From assembly GCA_963925605.1 (NCBI GenBank), contig CAWURY010000025.1, positions 1-24,051 of the forward strand: a stretch of 24,051 nucleotides of DNA. The letters run 5' to 3'. The notes below the pieces were generated by a model. The model was not told the DNA's origin. It was given only the letters and a program-made list of their open reading frames with translations, and did no database searches. The DNA is from Porticoccus sp963925605 (lineage in GTDB: Bacteria > Pseudomonadota > Gammaproteobacteria > Pseudomonadales > Porticoccaceae). Shown here one piece after another: positions 8,937-14,937 of this stretch; the first letter of the stretch is position 1, and each line of letters starts with the position of its first letter. A program made the translations under genes and the position numbers.

Positions 8937-10730
8937 CTAATTAATTGCTTTAATTGTATTCTTGAGCAACACACCGCCAAAAATATTCATAATATCGTGC
9001 ACATTAGGGTCAGATTGAAGACTTTCAGTGGCCGCTTCCTGTCTCTCTTCTTGTAGTCTTGCACGACGAGATTGAGGGGTTTCAGCTGCAATCACACCAA
9101 CTTCAATTGCAACCTTAACGGGCGTACCAAAATACATTGAAAGCTCCACAGCAAGGCGACTTTCATGTACAGGGCTATAGATTGCACTTTGACCCTCATC
9201 TAATACAAAAAATAGATCTACACCCTGAACTGTATTCAACGCTAAATTGGCAGCGATATTTCTTAGTGGCCCCCCTATAGCCAACCCCTCGTAAACTTTA
9301 AACCACGTCTCTGAAGAGACGTGCTCTAACAAGACCTTGTCCGCAACACCCACAGTAATAATTTCTGATTCCATCACTTCAGGTTCGGCCAACGGTAAAG
9401 AATTATTCTCATATCCAGAATCAGCGGGCATATTAGTCGACTTTAATGATTCGACATTTTTAATGTCTAAGCTCTTTGACCTCAAATCAGAGGACTTAAA
9501 ATCAAGCTTGACATCTTTAGACTTTTTTTCCAGTTCGCTCGCCTCCCTTAGCTCTGTTTTCGGTACGATGGGAATGTCATTCGCAATGACTATACTCCCA
9601 TCAGTGGCTACTTGTGTTTCAGCAGGCGGATCAATTTTATTTTCATAAATAGGATAAAAGGCTAGTATTCGTAGCATAACCATTTCAAATCCTATTCTCG
9701 GCTCTGGGGCTAACGGCAGATCACGCCGTCCCAGCAAAGCGATCTGGTAAAATAATTGCACATCTTCTGAGCTTAGATTGCCAGCAATCTCCAATATAAG
9801 ATCCTTATCCCCTTGACTGTTATCAATAGCACTAGGGATTGCTTGGGCTACAGCCACTCGATGCAGTAAAGATAACAGCCCTCCCAAGGCAGTACTGTAG
9901 TCTGGTGCCAGTTCTGACATTTTTTGAATTGATGCCATTACTCCCGGCCCGTCCCTATCTACCAGCCCTCTTGCTATTTCTGCAATCGCCGCAAGATCAA
10001 TAGAGCCCAGCATATTGGAAATATCAAATTCTGTTAGTTTTCCTCCGCCATAGGAGATAGCCTGATCGGTTAGACTTAAGGCATCTCGCATACTTCCGTC
10101 TGCCGCTCTAGCTAATGACCACAGTCCTGGCTCCTCAAAAGTAACTTCTTCTTTGCCTAAAATATGCTTTAGGTGCTCAACAATAATCTCGGGGCTAATG
10201 TTCTTAAGATTAAACTGCAGGCAACGCGACAAAATAGTGACAGGTAATTTTTGCGGATCAGTGGTGGCAAACAAGAACTTCACGTGGGCTGGCGGCTCCT
10301 CTAGCGTCTTTAGTAAAGCATTAAAACTATGCGCAGAAAGCATATGGACCTCGTCTATCAGGTACACTTTAAATCGCCCAACAGATGGAGCATACTGAAC
10401 ATTCTCCAAAAGCTCGCGGGTATCATCAACCTTTGTTCTTGATGCCGCATCAACTTCTATTAAATCAAGAAAACGTCCCTCAGCTATTGAAATACAAGCA
10501 CTGCAGGCCTCACAAGGGGATGAACTTATTCCTTGTTCGCAATTAAGGCATTTCGCAAGAATTCTAGCTATAGTTGTCTTGCCAACACCGCGAGTCCCTG
10601 TAAACAAATACGCATGATGCAGTCGATCCTGATCAAGCGCATTAATGAGCGTACGGAGCACATGCTCTTGCCCAGCCATTTCACTAAAAATACGTGGTCG
10701 CCATTTGCGAGCCAGGACCTGATAAGCCAT
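8937..10730 (-). CDS. dnaX: DNA polymerase III subunit tau/gamma (DnaX)
   Basis: Clamp-loader AAA+ ATPase of the replisome; full-length tau organises polymerase cores and DnaB, and a truncated gamma form is made in E. coli. Starting at ATG 10730 (MAYQVLARKWRP, the universal DnaX N-terminus) the product is 597 residues; a GTG 11 codons upstream opens the frame but has no homology support. Walker A GTRGVGKT is at 45-52, zinc cysteines at C64, C73, C76 and C79, Walker B DEVH at 126-129, and the SRC sensor motif at 168-170. Domain III ends near residue 365, followed by a low-complexity Lys/Ser/Asp linker (about 380-440) and the tau-specific C-terminal domains. A frameshift cassette at codons 401-403 is described separately. 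No strong Shine-Dalgarno precedes the ATG. Confidence 0.98.
   Translation of the reverse strand: MAYQVLARKWRPRIFSEMAGQEHVLRTLINALDQDRLHHAYLFTGTRGVGKTTIARILAKCLNCEQGISSSPCEACSACISIAEGRFLDLIEVDAASRTKVDDTRELLENVQYAPSVGRFKVYLIDEVHMLSAHSFNALLKTLEEPPAHVKFLFATTDPQKLPVTILSRCLQFNLKNISPEIIVEHLKHILGKEEVTFEEPGLWSLARAADGSMRDALSLTDQAISYGGGKLTEFDISNMLGSIDLAAIAEIARGLVDRDGPGVMASIQKMSELAPDYSTALGGLLSLLHRVAVAQAIPSAIDNSQGDKDLILEIAGNLSSEDVQLFYQIALLGRRDLPLAPEPRIGFEMVMLRILAFYPIYENKIDPPAETQVATDGSIVIANDIPIVPKTELREASELEKKSKDVKLDFKSSDLRSKSLDIKNVESLKSTNMPADSGYENNSLPLAEPEVMESEIITVGVADKVLLEHVSSETWFKVYEGLAIGGPLRNIAANLALNTVQGVDLFFVLDEGQSAIYSPVHESRLAVELSMYFGTPVKVAIEVGVIAAETPQSRRARLQEERQEAATESLQSDPNVHDIMNIFGGVLLKNTIKAIN
9517..9549 (-). 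promoter_or_regulatory. Probable programmed -1 frameshift site in dnaX (gamma production)
   Basis: On the coding strand, the zero-frame heptamer A AAA AAG (9528-9522, codons GAA AAA AAG for E401-K402-K403) is the same slippery sequence used in E. coli dnaX. A perfect internal Shine-Dalgarno AAGGGAGG (9549-9542) lies 13 nt upstream, in the range known to stimulate -1 shifting. After a -1 slip the ribosome reads GTC and then TAA (9519-9517), giving a product of 404 residues ending Glu-Lys-Lys-Val. E. coli has the equivalent arrangement (one codon, then UGA; gamma of 431 residues). No strong GC-rich stem follows; only weak pairing is visible (CCTC/GAGG at 9480-9493, 28 nt downstream). Confidence 0.8.
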
Positions 10731-10747
10731 ATATGTGTAACCGCATC

Positions 10748-10763
10748 GTGTGTCAAAACACAC
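10748..10763 (-). promoter_or_regulatory. Stem-loop at the predicted 5' end of dnaX mRNA
   Basis: A perfect 6-bp inverted repeat, GTGTGT-CAAA-ACACAC on the plus strand, lies a few bases downstream of the expected transcription start and 17 bp upstream of the dnaX ATG. There is no T-run, so it is not a terminator. It could form a short 5'-terminal hairpin that affects transcript stability or initiation. Confidence 0.4.
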
Positions 10764-10773
10764 ATTGAAAAAA

Positions 10774-10779
10774 ATTATA
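10774..10779 (-). promoter_or_regulatory. Candidate -10 box of the dnaX promoter
   Basis: A perfect TATAAT reads on the minus strand in the 81-bp gap between ttcA and dnaX. No good -35 hexamer lies 16-18 bp upstream (best TTTTAG/TTTAGT). Transcription would begin near 10767, giving a leader of about 37 nt before ATG 10730. The start point is inferred only from spacing. Confidence 0.5.
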
Positions 10780-10811
10780 GGGGCAATATGCCAACACTAA
10801 AAGAAAGCAAC

Positions 10812-11669
10812 TTATGCAACATTAATCGCGCCAATACGCTCCCCTCTCTCAATCTTTAAACTTTTGAAGTCAAATAATCCAGTATCTGCAAGTTGCGAGG
10901 GCGCCACACTCTTCGTGGCAGAAAAAATACTCTCCAATCGTCCAGGATTTTTTTTCTCCCAATCTTGAAGCATCTCTTTAATAACTTGTCGCTGTAGATT
11001 ATCCTGCGAACCACATAAGTTGCAAGGGATAATAGGAAACTGCATTTTTTCAGCATATCTCTCTAAATCACTTTCTTTGCAGTAGGCTAGAGGGCGAATC
11101 ACAATATTTTTCTTGTCGTCACTTAAAAGTTTGGGTGGCATTGCCTTCAATTTCCCACCATAAAACATATTCAAAAAAAGTGTTTCGATAATATCATCGC
11201 GATGATGACCTAAAGCAATTTTAGTTGCCCCAATTTCCTGTGCAAAACCATAAAGAGTGCCTCTTCTCAGGCGAGAACAGAGACCACAATATGTTTTGCC
11301 CTCAGAAACAAGATCAACGACGATACTATAAGTATCCTTTTCAAGGATATGAAAAGGAACATCGAGCTTAGTTAAATAAGCAGGCAGCACTTCTTCTGGG
11401 AACCCAGGCTGCTTTTGATCTAAATTGACGGCAATGATTTCAAAATTTATGGGGGCAGTTTTCTGGAGATGCAGCAATAGGTCTAGCATGCAATAAGAGT
11501 CTTTACCTCCAGACAGACAAACCATGATCTTATCACCATCTTCAATCATATTATAATCTGAAATGGCATTGCCAATATTGCGGCGTAACCGCTTATGCAG
11601 CTTATTGAGCTCGGGACGCTCCTTGCGGGACTCCAACATATCTTGATCTAACGCAATATTAATATTCAT
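10812..11669 (-). CDS. ttcA: tRNA 2-thiocytidine synthetase TtcA
   Basis: PP-loop ATPase that thiolates cytidine 32 of certain tRNAs using an iron-sulfur cluster and persulfide sulfur (family knowledge). Starting at ATG 11669 it has 285 residues. The PP-loop is SGGKDS (53-58), and the CxxC pairs C128-x2-C131 (TYCGLCSRLRRG) and C216-x2-C219 (IPCNLCGSQ) match the family. GHHRDDIIET at about 154-163 is also typical. The frame runs 18 codons further upstream into the dUTPase gene, but GGGAG sits about 7 nt before ATG 11669 and family members start close to MN. The gap to the upstream dUTPase stop is 4 bp, which points to co-transcription and coupling. Confidence 0.97.
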   Translation of the reverse strand: MNINIALDQDMLESRKERPELNKLHKRLRRNIGNAISDYNMIEDGDKIMVCLSGGKDSYCMLDLLLHLQKTAPINFEIIAVNLDQKQPGFPEEVLPAYLTKLDVPFHILEKDTYSIVVDLVSEGKTYCGLCSRLRRGTLYGFAQEIGATKIALGHHRDDIIETLFLNMFYGGKLKAMPPKLLSDDKKNIVIRPLAYCKESDLERYAEKMQFPIIPCNLCGSQDNLQRQVIKEMLQDWEKKNPGRLESIFSATKSVAPSQLADTGLFDFKSLKIERGERIGAINVA

Positions 11670-11673
11670 AAAT

Positions 11674-12294
11674 TCAGCTCCCACTCTGAGAATACCTATG
11701 CTCAAGCGCCAGATACAGGTCATCTTTGAAATTTTTGCTGCTTTTATCCATCCCCCTTATTAGCTCCACTAGATGCTCATTATCTTCTTTTCCAGACCAT
11801 ACTTTTCGATAGCTTCCATCCTGATAACCATTATCTTGTCGGAAAAAATTTAGCACATTCTTTCCAACATAACTGACATATAGTTCATCAAAAGTTAACC
11901 CAATATCAGCCATAAGAGATGCAAATCCAGCAATATCGAAACTTTTACTTTGGAGTGTGGTAAGAGTAAAACTCTCAAGATCGCCACGAAAATCTCCAGA
12001 TGATTTTGAATTCAATAATTGCTTGGCTATATTGGAAGAGATGCCCTCCCTGCTATTAGATTCGAGTAGTAATATGCTTAAACCAAAATGCCAAATATCA
12101 ACAAGTTCCAACTTCACCTGTTCGGCATCTGGCGTTTGCTTCTTCCACCACTTCCAACCGTAATGGTCCATTAGTTCTGCGCATTCAACCCAAATTGCAC
12201 GATACCAGAAAAAATTTTGGTTCGCCCAGTCATCATTCACCTTCTTATTCATGGCATCCTGCAAATCCAACATTATCAAAATCTGTTCTTTCAT
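11674..12294 (-). CDS. Dimeric dUTPase (all-alpha NTP-pyrophosphohydrolase)
   Basis: Hydrolyses dUTP to dUMP and pyrophosphate, limiting uracil incorporation into DNA and supplying dUMP for thymidylate synthesis. The 206-residue protein belongs to the dimeric dUTPase_2 (MazG-like) family rather than the trimeric beta Dut family. The metal-binding acidic motif is visible as E37-x2-E40 with E63-x2-D66 (WVECAELMDHYGW... LELVDIW). The C-terminal family signature appears as YVGKNVLNFFRQDNGY followed by GSY and KVWSGKEDN near residues 145-170. GGAG lies 7 nt before ATG 12294. ttcA starts 4 bp downstream. Whether a trimeric dut exists elsewhere in the genome is unknown. The family call is strong; dUTP specificity is inferred from the family. 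Confidence 0.92.
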   Translation of the reverse strand: MKEQILIMLDLQDAMNKKVNDDWANQNFFWYRAIWVECAELMDHYGWKWWKKQTPDAEQVKLELVDIWHFGLSILLLESNSREGISSNIAKQLLNSKSSGDFRGDLESFTLTTLQSKSFDIAGFASLMADIGLTFDELYVSYVGKNVLNFFRQDNGYQDGSYRKVWSGKEDNEHLVELIRGMDKSSKNFKDDLYLALEHRYSQSGS

Positions 12295-12347
12295 ACTATC
12301 GCTCCATTTTTGACGCTTATTTCTACAACTCGCCTGCTGAAATTAAG

Positions 12348-13004
12348 CTAGGACCTAACAAACCTATTACCATGCTTCTCATCCCCTATTGTTGTGGGGG
12401 GTCCGTGTCCAGCAATAACAGTAGCGTCCTCATTCAGTATATAGATGCGTTCGCGTATAGAAGCCGTGATCTGTTCAAAATTACCCCCGGGTAAATCTGT
12501 GCGGCCCACCGCACCCTTAAACAAAGTGTCGCCGGCAATTAGCAGATTGCTTCTTTCAAACCAAAAACTAGTTGATCCAGGTGTATGTCCAGGCGTATGT
12601 ATGGCAATTCCTCCACAGCAACCAAGATCATCATCATCATTAAGGTAAAAATCAGGATTTGGTAGCTTGATGTCGCTAGGGAAGCCGAACATCAAACACT
12701 GCTGCTCCAAGCCTTTCCAAAGAGGAAAATCATTCTCATGGAGATAAATAGAGGCTCCTGTAGCTTCTTTAATCTCACCTGCAGCAAGTATGTGATCAAA
12801 GTGTGCATGCGTATGAATAATAGCAACTACCTTAAAGCTCAGGTCAGTTAACAGCCTAAGGATAACTTGCGCATCACCTCCAGGGTCTACAACTAAAGCC
12901 AGCTGACTAACTGGATCGCCAATAATAGTGCAATTACATTGCAAAACCCCAACAGGAAAGGTTCTTATAATATATTTTTCGTTAGCTAGTGTGCTCTGTG
13001 ACAT
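12348..13004 (-). CDS. gloC: Metallo-beta-lactamase-fold hydrolase, GloC-like type II glyoxalase
   Basis: A 218-residue MBL-fold protein resembling E. coli GloC (YcbL, about 215 residues), a hydroxyacylglutathione hydrolase that lacks the C-terminal domain of GloB. Metal ligands are visible: THAHFDH at 65-71 (H66, H68, D70, H71), H140 in TPGHTPGS, D159 in AGDTLF and H200 in AGHGPPT. It would hydrolyse S-lactoylglutathione-type thioesters made from methylglyoxal, although related MBL proteins act on other thioesters. No clear Shine-Dalgarno precedes ATG 13004. It is the first gene of the minus-strand run to dUTPase and ttcA, with 53 bp between its stop and the dUTPase start. Confidence 0.87.
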   Translation of the reverse strand: MSQSTLANEKYIIRTFPVGVLQCNCTIIGDPVSQLALVVDPGGDAQVILRLLTDLSFKVVAIIHTHAHFDHILAAGEIKEATGASIYLHENDFPLWKGLEQQCLMFGFPSDIKLPNPDFYLNDDDDLGCCGGIAIHTPGHTPGSTSFWFERSNLLIAGDTLFKGAVGRTDLPGGNFEQITASIRERIYILNEDATVIAGHGPPTTIGDEKHGNRFVRS

Positions 13005-13044
13005 ATAGGACCGATCAAAGGATTGCTTGAAAAAAAGACTATTT

Positions 13045-13053
13045 ATGTTAGCA
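13045..13053 (-). promoter_or_regulatory. Weak extended -10 candidate for the GloC-like gene
   Basis: TGC-TAACAT on the minus strand matches an extended -10 (4 of 6 bases plus the TG). It would start transcription about 35 nt before ATG 13004. The GATTAAC repeats would fall on its -35 region. No good -35 hexamer is visible, so this is tentative. Confidence 0.25.
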
Positions 13054-13056
13054 CAG

Positions 13057-13073
13057 GATTAACAATGATTAAC
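13057..13073. repeat. Direct repeat GATTAAC x2, 10-bp period
   Basis: Two exact copies of GATTAAC (13057-13063 and 13067-13073) are separated by AAT, so they fall on the same helix face. Their position upstream of the minus-strand gene suits a regulator binding site. This is inferred from spacing only. Confidence 0.35.
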
Positions 13074-13194
13074 CCCAAAACAATGAGACTAAGAACTTAA
13101 AATCTACGATATCTATCAAATACCAAGGGGATTTAAGTTTCATGTCAGTTGGTAATTTTTAGTTTTAAGTTGTACATTTAGCTTAGACGCCTTG

Positions 13195-13209
13195 TTTTTT
13201 TAAAAAAAA
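13195..13209. other. T7A8 tract
   Basis: A run of seven T followed by eight A lies just upstream of the -10 box at 13228-13233, roughly over the -35 region. It may act as curved or UP-like DNA, or simply be a low-complexity tract. Confidence 0.3.
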
Positions 13210-13214
13210 TCCTT

Positions 13215-13240
13215 CATGTTGAGCCCCTATAATCAACATG
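13215..13240 (+). promoter_or_regulatory. Perfect 8-bp inverted repeat enclosing a TATAAT box
   Basis: CATGTTGA (13215-13222) and TCAACATG (13233-13240) are exact inverted copies separated by 10 bp. TATAAT at 13228-13233 lies within the dyad and shares its last base with the right arm. No -35 match is found 16-18 bp upstream. The layout resembles a repressor operator over a -10 box for the plus-strand gene at 13343, with transcription expected near 13240. No T-run follows, so it is not a terminator. Confidence 0.5.
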
Positions 13241-13315
13241 TCGCAACAAGAATCGCCACAAATGCCCTTGGCTAACGATAAAGAGACTGAAAGCGATACA
13301 CTTAGCAGTCTTTAA
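13238..13315 (+). other. Possible 25-codon small ORF in the leader
   Basis: ATG at 13238 opens a 25-codon frame rich in Ser, Gln, Glu and Asp (MSQQESPQMPLANDKETE and onward), ending in TAA at 13313-13315. It sits between the dyad and the next gene, 27 bp before ATG 13343. It has no Shine-Dalgarno, and its ATG lies at or slightly ahead of the expected transcription start, so it may be leaderless, a remnant of a lost gene, or chance. No run of one amino acid suggests attenuation. Confidence 0.2.
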
Positions 13316-13342
13316 ACGCCAAATAATAAGGAGGCCCAATAA

Positions 13343-13903
13343 ATGAAGACTTTTTTTCATATTCTTACCCTTATCTCATCCACTGCATTTGCATGTCAAA
13401 TTTCAGCTGAAACAACCACTAAGCCCTCTATTGACTGGCGCTCAATTGAAAGTATAAGCAAGCATATAGAAATTCGCCAGGATTCAGAACATGGTGAGAT
13501 AACCTATGGGCCAAATTTTTCAACTTCTGATCAATTTTTATCTGAAAATTTTTCAGACATCTATCTAATGCGCATTGTTGATCTAGAGGGCGCAGACCAT
13601 TACACAATTTATATAAATGCTCGATATGATGATAAGAATTTTCGATCTTATGAGAGCGCCGTGAATGCTCAAGGTAAGGCGAAACTGCCGCTGCAAGTTC
13701 TATCAAAAACAGGCGGAACTTGCTCTACCGCCATATGCCAATATGAAGAAAAACTAGCTATACCTTTAAGCTTTCTCTACTTTTTTGACGGCTCCGTCTC
13801 TGGCCTAAGCATCACTATATCTGGAAACAGAAGCGATCAAATTAAAATACCGGACACTTACTTTAAAGCTATGCTGAATGCCATCCAAGAAGAAAAAATA
13901 TAA
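13343..13903 (+). CDS. Exported protein of unknown function
   Basis: A 186-residue protein with a clear Sec signal peptide (MKTFFHILTLISSTAFACQISA, cleavage expected after residue 22). A lipoprotein box is unlikely, because the -3 residue before C18 is Ala. The mature part is soluble and rich in beta-forming segments (IYLMRIVDLEGADHYTIYIN at 73-92). It has one cysteine pair, C127 and C132 (GGTCSTAICQYEE), which could form a disulfide in the periplasm. AAGGAGG with an 8-nt spacer makes the start at ATG 13343 very convincing. I do not recognise the family. It is on the plus strand with the next exported protein, in a window otherwise coded on the minus strand. Confidence 0.88.
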   Translation: MKTFFHILTLISSTAFACQISAETTTKPSIDWRSIESISKHIEIRQDSEHGEITYGPNFSTSDQFLSENFSDIYLMRIVDLEGADHYTIYINARYDDKNFRSYESAVNAQGKAKLPLQVLSKTGGTCSTAICQYEEKLAIPLSFLYFFDGSVSGLSITISGNRSDQIKIPDTYFKAMLNAIQEEKI

Positions 13904-13973
13904 CTAAATCCGTATGATACTAGATTTATTTTAGGTGAATCCAAATTTATACAAAAAAACCAAGGAACTGAAC

Positions 13974-14426
13974 ATGAGATTGCTTCTATTATTAGCATTA
14001 TTACCATTGTCTCAACTACATGCGCAATCCATGAGCACCATCGCCAAAAATTGCGAGCAATGGAGCAGTGCCCGCCAGAATCAATCCGAACAAGCTACTC
14101 TTTACTGGTTGGAGGGATTTGTGTCAGCCTACAACAAATATGAATATAAGGGGAGCCACCCAGAAGGGGTTTTACACAGCGTGAATCCAAAAATTATTAC
14201 GGGCTGGCTAGATGGGTATTGCCTATCCAATCTAGAAAGCAGCCCACAGATAGCAGTGGAATCATTCATTGATGAAAAAAAACTACCGGTAAAAGCTTGT
14301 GCAATAAAAAAATCAAGCGGGCGACCATGTATCCCCTATGAGGAAGATTTACCAGAAGATTTACCAGAAGATTCACTAGCAACAGGCAGCCCTGACAAAA
14401 AAATTAAATGGAGATTTTGGAAATAA
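13974..14426 (+). CDS. Exported small cysteine-containing protein, unknown function
   Basis: A 150-residue protein with a signal peptide (MRLLLLLALLPLSQLHA, cleavage after residue 17). The mature form has four cysteines (C27, C83, C109, C119), compatible with two disulfides. The pattern C27-EQW ... YWLEGFVSAYNKY ... ITGWLDGYC ... AVESFIDE resembles the small helical Rap1a/HdeA-like periplasmic proteins, but this is a loose resemblance only. The acidic tail contains an EDLP repeat and ends in a basic KKIKWRFWK. The frame could open at GTG 13935, but AAGGA lies about 8 nt before ATG 13974 and only this start gives a clean signal peptide. It lies 70 bp downstream of the preceding exported protein, probably co-transcribed, and converges on the CBS-domain gene. 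Confidence 0.85.
   Translation: MRLLLLLALLPLSQLHAQSMSTIAKNCEQWSSARQNQSEQATLYWLEGFVSAYNKYEYKGSHPEGVLHSVNPKIITGWLDGYCLSNLESSPQIAVESFIDEKKLPVKACAIKKSSGRPCIPYEEDLPEDLPEDSLATGSPDKKIKWRFWK
14343..14373 (+). repeat. 12-bp in-frame tandem repeat, 2.6 copies
   Basis: GAAGATTTACCA occurs at 14343-14354 and 14355-14366, followed by a partial copy GAAGATT. It encodes EDLP-EDLP-ED in the C-terminal tail. Copy-number change by slippage would keep the frame. Confidence 0.8.
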
Positions 14427-14469
14427 TTTTTTAAAATTACACTACAGTAACCGAGTAGCAAGCTAAAAA

Positions 14470-14910
14470 TTATGTATAAATTTCGTTTTCCGGGCAAGCG
14501 AACTTGCTTACCGCTGCCAGCAATCTACGGCAAGTAATTTGTCCAACCAGCTTACCATGATCTAGTACTGGTCGACGGCGATGGCCTTTACTAAGCATGT
14601 CAGCAGCTACATCCACTATATCCGCATGCAGCTCACAAGAATCGATATCTGTGGTCATGAACTCAATAACATTACCGTAACCGCTTCCTCCGGACCTGCA
14701 GCCGTCGTTATAAGTTGCACCAAGGACGGCCCGCATACAGTCAAGTTCAGATAAAATTCCCACTAGGTGGCCATCATTGCTAACTACACAGATGCCGGAT
14801 ATCTTATGCTTAATAATGAGATCAATGGCATGAAATATATTTTCATCTGGTCGGATTGTTACCGGATTTAGCATTAGATAATCACACAAATCAACTGAAC
14901 GTAAAGACAT
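14470..14910 (-). CDS. Two-CBS-domain protein
   Basis: A 146-residue stand-alone CBS-pair (Bateman) protein, with domain 1 at roughly residues 10-65 (MLNPVTIRPDENIFHAIDLI ... GILSELDCMRAV) and domain 2 at roughly 84-138 (FMTTDIDSCELHADIVDVAADM ... GQITCRRLLAAV). Such pairs bind adenosyl ligands such as AMP, ATP, NAD(H) or S-adenosylmethionine and regulate partners; the ligand here is unknown. GGGAG lies about 6 nt before ATG 14910. It begins 27 bp after the nuoN stop on the same strand, so it is probably the last gene of the nuo transcript. Its stop faces the plus-strand exported-protein gene across 43 bp with no recognisable terminator hairpin. Confidence 0.9.
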   Translation of the reverse strand: MSLRSVDLCDYLMLNPVTIRPDENIFHAIDLIIKHKISGICVVSNDGHLVGILSELDCMRAVLGATYNDGCRSGGSGYGNVIEFMTTDIDSCELHADIVDVAADMLSKGHRRRPVLDHGKLVGQITCRRLLAAVSKFACPENEIYT

Positions 14911-14937
14911 AGTATTCTCCCTACCTTCTTGGTTTTA

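Larger units (their letters stand above)
13005..13342. other. 338-bp divergent intergenic region
   Basis: This spacer separates the minus-strand GloC-like gene from the plus-strand exported-protein gene, so it should hold two divergent promoters. It contains a candidate extended -10 for the minus strand (TGC-TAACAT, 13053-13045), a phased direct repeat (13057-13073), a T7A8 tract (13195-13209), a perfect dyad with a -10 box (13215-13240), a possible 25-codon ORF (13238-13315) and a strong Shine-Dalgarno, AAGGAGG, at 13328-13334. No RNA gene is recognisable. Confidence 0.6.

Noticed and set aside
10568..10765. Minus-strand ORF overlapping the start of dnaX
   Set aside because: Out-of-frame shadow of dnaX with no ribosome binding site and no recognisable protein; the dnaX frame is certain here.
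10764..10800. GGCA-TAT-TGCC near the end of ttcA as an intrinsic terminator
   Set aside because: The stem is only 4 bp and the T-run begins several bases downstream; the T-rich part is better read as the dnaX -10 region.
12195..12494. Plus-strand ORF spanning the GloC-like/dUTPase gap
   Set aside because: It lies opposite two well-supported genes and has no family features or Shine-Dalgarno.
13195..13209. T7A8 tract as an intrinsic terminator
   Set aside because: It is a plain A/T palindrome with no GC stem, and no gene ends nearby.
14427..14469. Bidirectional terminator between convergent genes
   Set aside because: Only AATTTT-TT-AAAATT is present, a loop of two bases with no GC stem; not a credible intrinsic terminator.
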